From NCBI GenBank assembly GCA_013214025.1, contig JABSRN010000013.1, positions 22,530 through 86,529 on the forward strand: a stretch of DNA of 64,000 bases, written 5' to 3'. The notes beneath the pieces are model-generated. The model was not told where the DNA came from, did no database searches, and worked only from the letters and a program-made list of their open reading frames with translations. Below, one piece after another: positions 61,398 through 64,000 of this stretch (its first letter is position 1; every line of letters starts with the position of its first letter). The translations under genes and the position numbers were made by a program. This DNA is from Polyangiaceae bacterium (GTDB lineage Bacteria; Myxococcota_A; Polyangia; Polyangiales; Polyangiaceae).

Positions 61398-62558
61398 GTG
61401 GGTGCCAGCGACGGACGAATTTTTCGCATGACCATCATCCGTTCGACCACGTCTCGTCAGCGAACCAGTCCGACCAACTTGCTGTCCTCGTTCTCTTGTA
61501 CTGCGTCCATGCCCTCCCGCGAAGGCTCCCGCGGACACCTGCGGGGGAGGCTCGCAGCCCCGGTGCTTCCTGTCCGTACGGTGGCCGAAATCCGCTTAAC
61601 GCTGACCGATGGCGAATCCAAGCCGGTTGTGCAAGAGCCCGACAAATCTCGCAGTCCGTTCTCTCGCGGACTGTGCTGGGATGATCAGCGAGTGTTGGTC
61701 GTTGACGATAATTCAGTGAACCGTATCGTGGCGGACCGCTTGATGAAAAAGCTCGGTTTTGAGGTCGAGCTGGCGGTCGATGGTCAAGCGGCTGTCGCAG
61801 CGGCGACCGCCGGCGACTTTGATTTGATACTGATGGATTGTCACATGCCGGTCATGAACGGTCATGACGCGACCCGGGAGCTGAGACATCAGGGCCTGAC
61901 GCGCCCCATATTGGCACTGACGGCAGACGTGGTCCCGGGCGTTGCGGACGAGTGTACGAGGTCCGGAATGAACGGCTACCTGACGAAACCCATGGTATTG
62001 GGCGAACTATACGCTGCGTTGGAGAAGTTTCTCGAAACTCCCACCGTCCCAGATGATTCACCGCCTTTGGCACGAGCGGCTTCTATTCCTTCTATCGTGA
62101 TGTCCGCCCGACTATCGAAGCCGTCGGCAACGGGGGCCACCACCTGGCGCGGACGGCGAGTGTTGGTCGTCGATGACAATTCCGTGAATCGCTTGGTCGC
62201 CAGGAAGCTCATGCAAAAGTTGGGCTTCGAGGTGCAACTGGCAAAGGATGGCCGCGAGGGAGTCGAAGCGTTCAAAGAAGGCCAGTTCGATTTGATTTTG
62301 ATGGATCTACATATGCCGGAGTTGAACAGCTACGACGCATCACGGGAAATACGGGCGAGCGGCGATACCGTTCCCATTTTCGCCCTCACGGCGGACACGA
62401 CTGACGGGACCTGGAACGCCTGTCTGGATGCCGGCATGAACGCGTATCTCAGCAAACCTATCGAGCTGGAGCGTCTGGTCAACGCGGTCAGAATGTTCGT
62501 TGGGCCGGGCGCGGAGCAGGAAGCCGAGGCGCCTGCCGGAAAAAGCATGTCTGGCTGA
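61398..62558 (+). CDS. Response regulator with two receiver domains
   Basis: 386 residues. The first 95 residues are a Ser/Thr/Arg-rich region with no recognisable domain. Receiver 1 (about 97-215) has QRVLVVDDNSVNRIVADRLM, Asp in FDLILMDCHMPVMNGHDATR, Thr in LALTADVVPG and Lys in MNGYLTKPMV. Receiver 2 (about 255-370) has RRVLVVDDNSVNRLVARKLM, FDLILMDLHMPELNSYDASR, FALTADTTDG and MNAYLSKPIE. The two are about half identical, a duplicate pair as often found at the C-terminus of hybrid kinases. No output domain is present, so it probably acts in a phosphorelay. No kinase lies beside it; the sensor pseudogene downstream might have been linked. GTG 61398 or ATG 61428 could be the start. Confidence 0.85.
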   Translation: MGASDGRIFRMTIIRSTTSRQRTSPTNLLSSFSCTASMPSREGSRGHLRGRLAAPVLPVRTVAEIRLTLTDGESKPVVQEPDKSRSPFSRGLCWDDQRVLVVDDNSVNRIVADRLMKKLGFEVELAVDGQAAVAAATAGDFDLILMDCHMPVMNGHDATRELRHQGLTRPILALTADVVPGVADECTRSGMNGYLTKPMVLGELYAALEKFLETPTVPDDSPPLARAASIPSIVMSARLSKPSATGATTWRGRRVLVVDDNSVNRLVARKLMQKLGFEVQLAKDGREGVEAFKEGQFDLILMDLHMPELNSYDASREIRASGDTVPIFALTADTTDGTWNACLDAGMNAYLSKPIELERLVNAVRMFVGPGAEQEAEAPAGKSMSG

Positions 62559-62585
62559 GCGCTCTTTGGCTGAGCGCTCTTTGGC
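62556..62585. repeat. 15-bp tandem duplication including the stop codon of the double-receiver gene
   Basis: TGAGCGCTCTTTGGC at 62556-62570 and 62571-62585, followed by TGGGC. The first TGA is the stop codon of the preceding gene. Confidence 0.9.
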
Positions 62586-62636
62586 TGGGCGATGGGGCTC
62601 CCTCGGTCTTGGGATACGGAGAAAACCGTCCTCGGG

Positions 62637-62680
62637 AGCTGCTTAGCGAACTCCCCGGTTGGGGCGTTCGCTAAGCAGCT
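62637..62680. other. Long near-perfect hairpin (20-bp arms)
   Basis: Arm AGCTGCTTAGCGAACTCCCC at 62637-62656 pairs with 62661-62680 with one mismatch, around a four-base GGTT loop; a few more flanking bases can pair with a small bulge. It lies about 80 bases after the double-receiver gene. There is no T-run, so termination is possible but not typical. Confidence 0.85.
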
Positions 62681-62769
62681 GTTCCCGGTCGGGTTGGGTA
62701 GCGACGCCCGTGGCGATCGGGGTCGCGACGCCGCGAGGGCCAGGCTAAGCTGACGCCGTTCGAGAGATC

Positions 62770-63865
62770 ATGTCTTAGGCCGGCCTAAGTATTCGAACCA
62801 AATTGCTGGGGGTGGCCGCGCTTGTGGTCGGTCTGATTTCCATCGAGGTTTGGAGATCTGCTACCAGCACGGCAACTGATGCGCTGGTGACTCTGTCGGA
62901 CACGAATCTTGCCCAGGGGGCTGACAACCTTGCGAGGAACCTGCAGTCGGTTCTACAGGACGCCCAAGTCGACGCCACGACCGCGTCGCGATTGGACCTC
63001 TCTGCTGTCGCTCTGCAAACCGGTGATCCCAAGCGATTCAATTGGTACACTGACGAGCTCTATCAGGGCAAAAACCGCTACGCGGCCGTTGTCCTGATAG
63101 AGCCGGCCGGGAAGATTGCGGGCGTCAACTCTGTGCGGCGCGATGGTCGTGAGAGCATCGAGCCGTTGATGGGGCGTGTGGTGGGCGAGAAGTGGTTGAA
63201 GCCAACCTTTAAGGCGGGCAAGGACAGCGTGCGTTGGATCCCCCCATCGCGCCCGGCGTTCGTAGAGGCATTGTTGGCGCCGACCGAGCGTGTGGTGGGC
63301 TACGCGATGCGGATCGTCGACATCATGGACGATCGCATCGGCGTGGTCGTTGTGCTGGATGCGTTGGCGCTGAGCTTGAATGGGTACTTTGAGGGTTCAG
63401 CGACAGAAGTCAGCAGTCTGGCCTACGTGGTGTCGTCAGACGGAAAGGCGGTCTTCCTCCCCAGCGCGTTGAGCACGGCGGCCGAGTGGATCAGCGCTTC
63501 GCTCCCAATTCGCGAAAACCAGAGATCGTGGACCTCGAGCCAGGGACACGATTACCATTTGGTGTTTACCCCGATCCGATCTGCGCCCCTGGGTGAGCCC
63601 TGGCATGCGGTTCAGCTGCGTCGAGTATCCGTATTTGAGGCTCTGGTAACTGGGCTAAGCCAAAACTCGTGGGCCCGCTATTTCTTGCTGTGCTCGCGAC
63701 GATGGCTGCCTTCACGTTGGTGGTGGGCCGTTTCTTGACTCCTATGGAAGCCTTGACGCGGACGGTGTCCAAGCCCGTACCGGCTACTGAGTTCAAGCCG
63801 ATTGTCGTCTCCACTCGGGACGAGGTGGGGGCTCTGAGCGAAGCCTTCAATCGAATGTTTGGGAT
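62770..63865 (+). pseudogene. Cache-HAMP sensor gene (chemoreceptor or kinase) with stop, frameshift and IS insertion
   Basis: The frame begins ATG TCT TAG at 62770, a stop at codon three, then continues as LSIRTKLLGVAALVVGLISI, a typical first membrane helix. A periplasmic sensor of about 260 residues follows (AVVLIEPAGKIAGVNSVRRD, VVVVLDALALSLNGYFEG), consistent with a Cache domain. At about 63664 the frame breaks in an A-run: CAAAACTCGTGG would need one more A to read QKLVGPLFLAVLATMAAFTL, the second helix. A HAMP domain then begins (FLTPMEALTRTVSKPVPATE, EVGALSEAFNRMF) and stops where an IS3-family element starts at about 63866. The output domain is beyond the element or lost, so chemoreceptor and kinase cannot be told apart. 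Confidence 0.82.
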
Positions 63866-64000
63866 TGATCCGGTTTTGTGGACTGCCGGAAACAAGAGCT
63901 AATTGAGACCGGAGTCCACATGGGAACGAAGAAGCGAAGAAAGTTTACACCTGAGTTCAAGGCTGAGGCCGTCGAACTGATGCGGTCGAGCGACAAGCCG
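63866..64000 (+). mobile_element. Left end of an IS3-family insertion sequence, running off the window
   Basis: The sensor reading frame is interrupted after NRMF at about 63860. The sequence from 63866 (TGATCCGGTTTTGTGGACTG) looks like an IS terminal repeat, and an orfA gene starts 54 bases later. The right end is not in the window, so the exact boundary and target duplication cannot be checked. Confidence 0.75.
63920..64000 (+). CDS. IS3-family transposase OrfA, 3' truncated by the window edge
   Basis: From the ATG at 63920 the frame reads MGTKKRRKFTPEFKAEAVEL and on to the window end. This is the standard start of IS3-family OrfA proteins, a helix-turn-helix DNA-binding subunit that normally joins OrfB by programmed frameshifting to make the transposase. 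GACCGGAGTCCAC precedes it, with GGAG seven bases before the ATG. It is a different element from the remnant near 7 kb, whose OrfA starts MAKRRIRRVFTEEFKAKAIK. Confidence 0.88.
   Translation, partial: MGTKKRRKFTPEFKAEAVELMRSSDKP

Noticed and set aside
14248..62778. All nonsense codons in the kinase and sensor pseudogenes, and two of three in the channel, are TAG, suggesting UAG recoding (for example pyrrolysine).
   Set aside because: TAG is used as an ordinary stop by rpoD (1206-1208), the TRAP receptor (5715-5717) and others, and the affected genes also have frameshifts and a TGA. CAG to TAG mutation is simpler.
1..64000. CRISPR arrays, tRNA or rRNA genes, prophage or biosynthetic gene cluster.
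   Set aside because: I found no regularly spaced repeats with unique spacers, no cloverleaf with a GGTTCGAAnCC-type arm outside coding regions, no phage structural genes and no polyketide or peptide synthetase modules.

Overview
The window is GC-rich (about 60%) and densely coded on both strands, with about 48 genes or gene remnants, no rRNA or tRNA gene and no CRISPR array. The style points to a deltaproteobacterial/myxobacterial lineage (Myxococcota, possibly marine). Supporting signs are many predicted lipoproteins with Gly/Ser/Thr/Asp linkers, a TonB domain fused to a TonB-dependent receptor, receiver-PATAN, Hpt-receiver-GGDEF and HDOD regulators, and an EF-G of the EF-G2 type. This is inference from gene content, not a phylogeny.

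Layout: 1-6.5 kb holds the 3' part of rpoD, a fused PhaC-like hydrolase/acyl-CoA synthetase, an orphan TRAP-type binding protein and a small lipoprotein, with duplicated hairpin terminators. 6.6-7.5 kb holds a truncated IS3-family end. 7.4-13 kb holds an HDOD regulator, a translationally coupled pair of paralogous lipoproteins and a diguanylate cyclase. 13-16 kb holds an SBF transporter, a decayed TrkA-type potassium channel, and a protein with an N-terminal zinc finger followed by two histone-fold repeats, the most unusual gene here. 16-28 kb is acyl-CoA and lipid oriented: acyl-CoA carboxyltransferase, two coupled family III CoA-transferases, a SigZ-like sigma factor, an ArsI/CadI-like protein, an acyl-CoA dehydrogenase, a flavin reductase, an EamA transporter and an MMPL exporter. 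28-38 kb holds two ABC-F ATPases, a decayed hybrid histidine kinase, a fatty acid desaturase, SlyX and a SWIM-SNF2 ATPase. 38-50 kb holds SCP2, a P450, a YfiR/TonB receptor/lipoprotein operon, an M48 peptidase, a hotdog thioesterase and an SDR. 50-58 kb holds a receiver-PATAN protein, a lipoprotein/outer-membrane protein pair and the TonB-receptor fusion (frameshifted). 58-64 kb holds a TVP38 protein, EF-G2, a double-receiver protein and a sensor pseudogene broken by an IS3-family element that runs off the window.

Two general features stand out. First, three signalling or transport genes (potassium channel, hybrid kinase, Cache-HAMP sensor) carry several independent lesions while the housekeeping and lipid genes are intact, which suggests ongoing loss of sensory capacity. 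Second, short tandem duplications of 9-40 bp recur in intergenic DNA, and there are two very long hairpins, one a perfect 43-bp palindrome upstream of fusA. Many genes (synthetase fusion, carboxyltransferase, CoA-transferases, acyl-CoA dehydrogenase, desaturase, SCP2, P450, thioesterase, SDR, MMPL) would fit uptake, activation, modification and export of lipids, but they lie in separate transcription units and no single pathway can be proved from the sequence.
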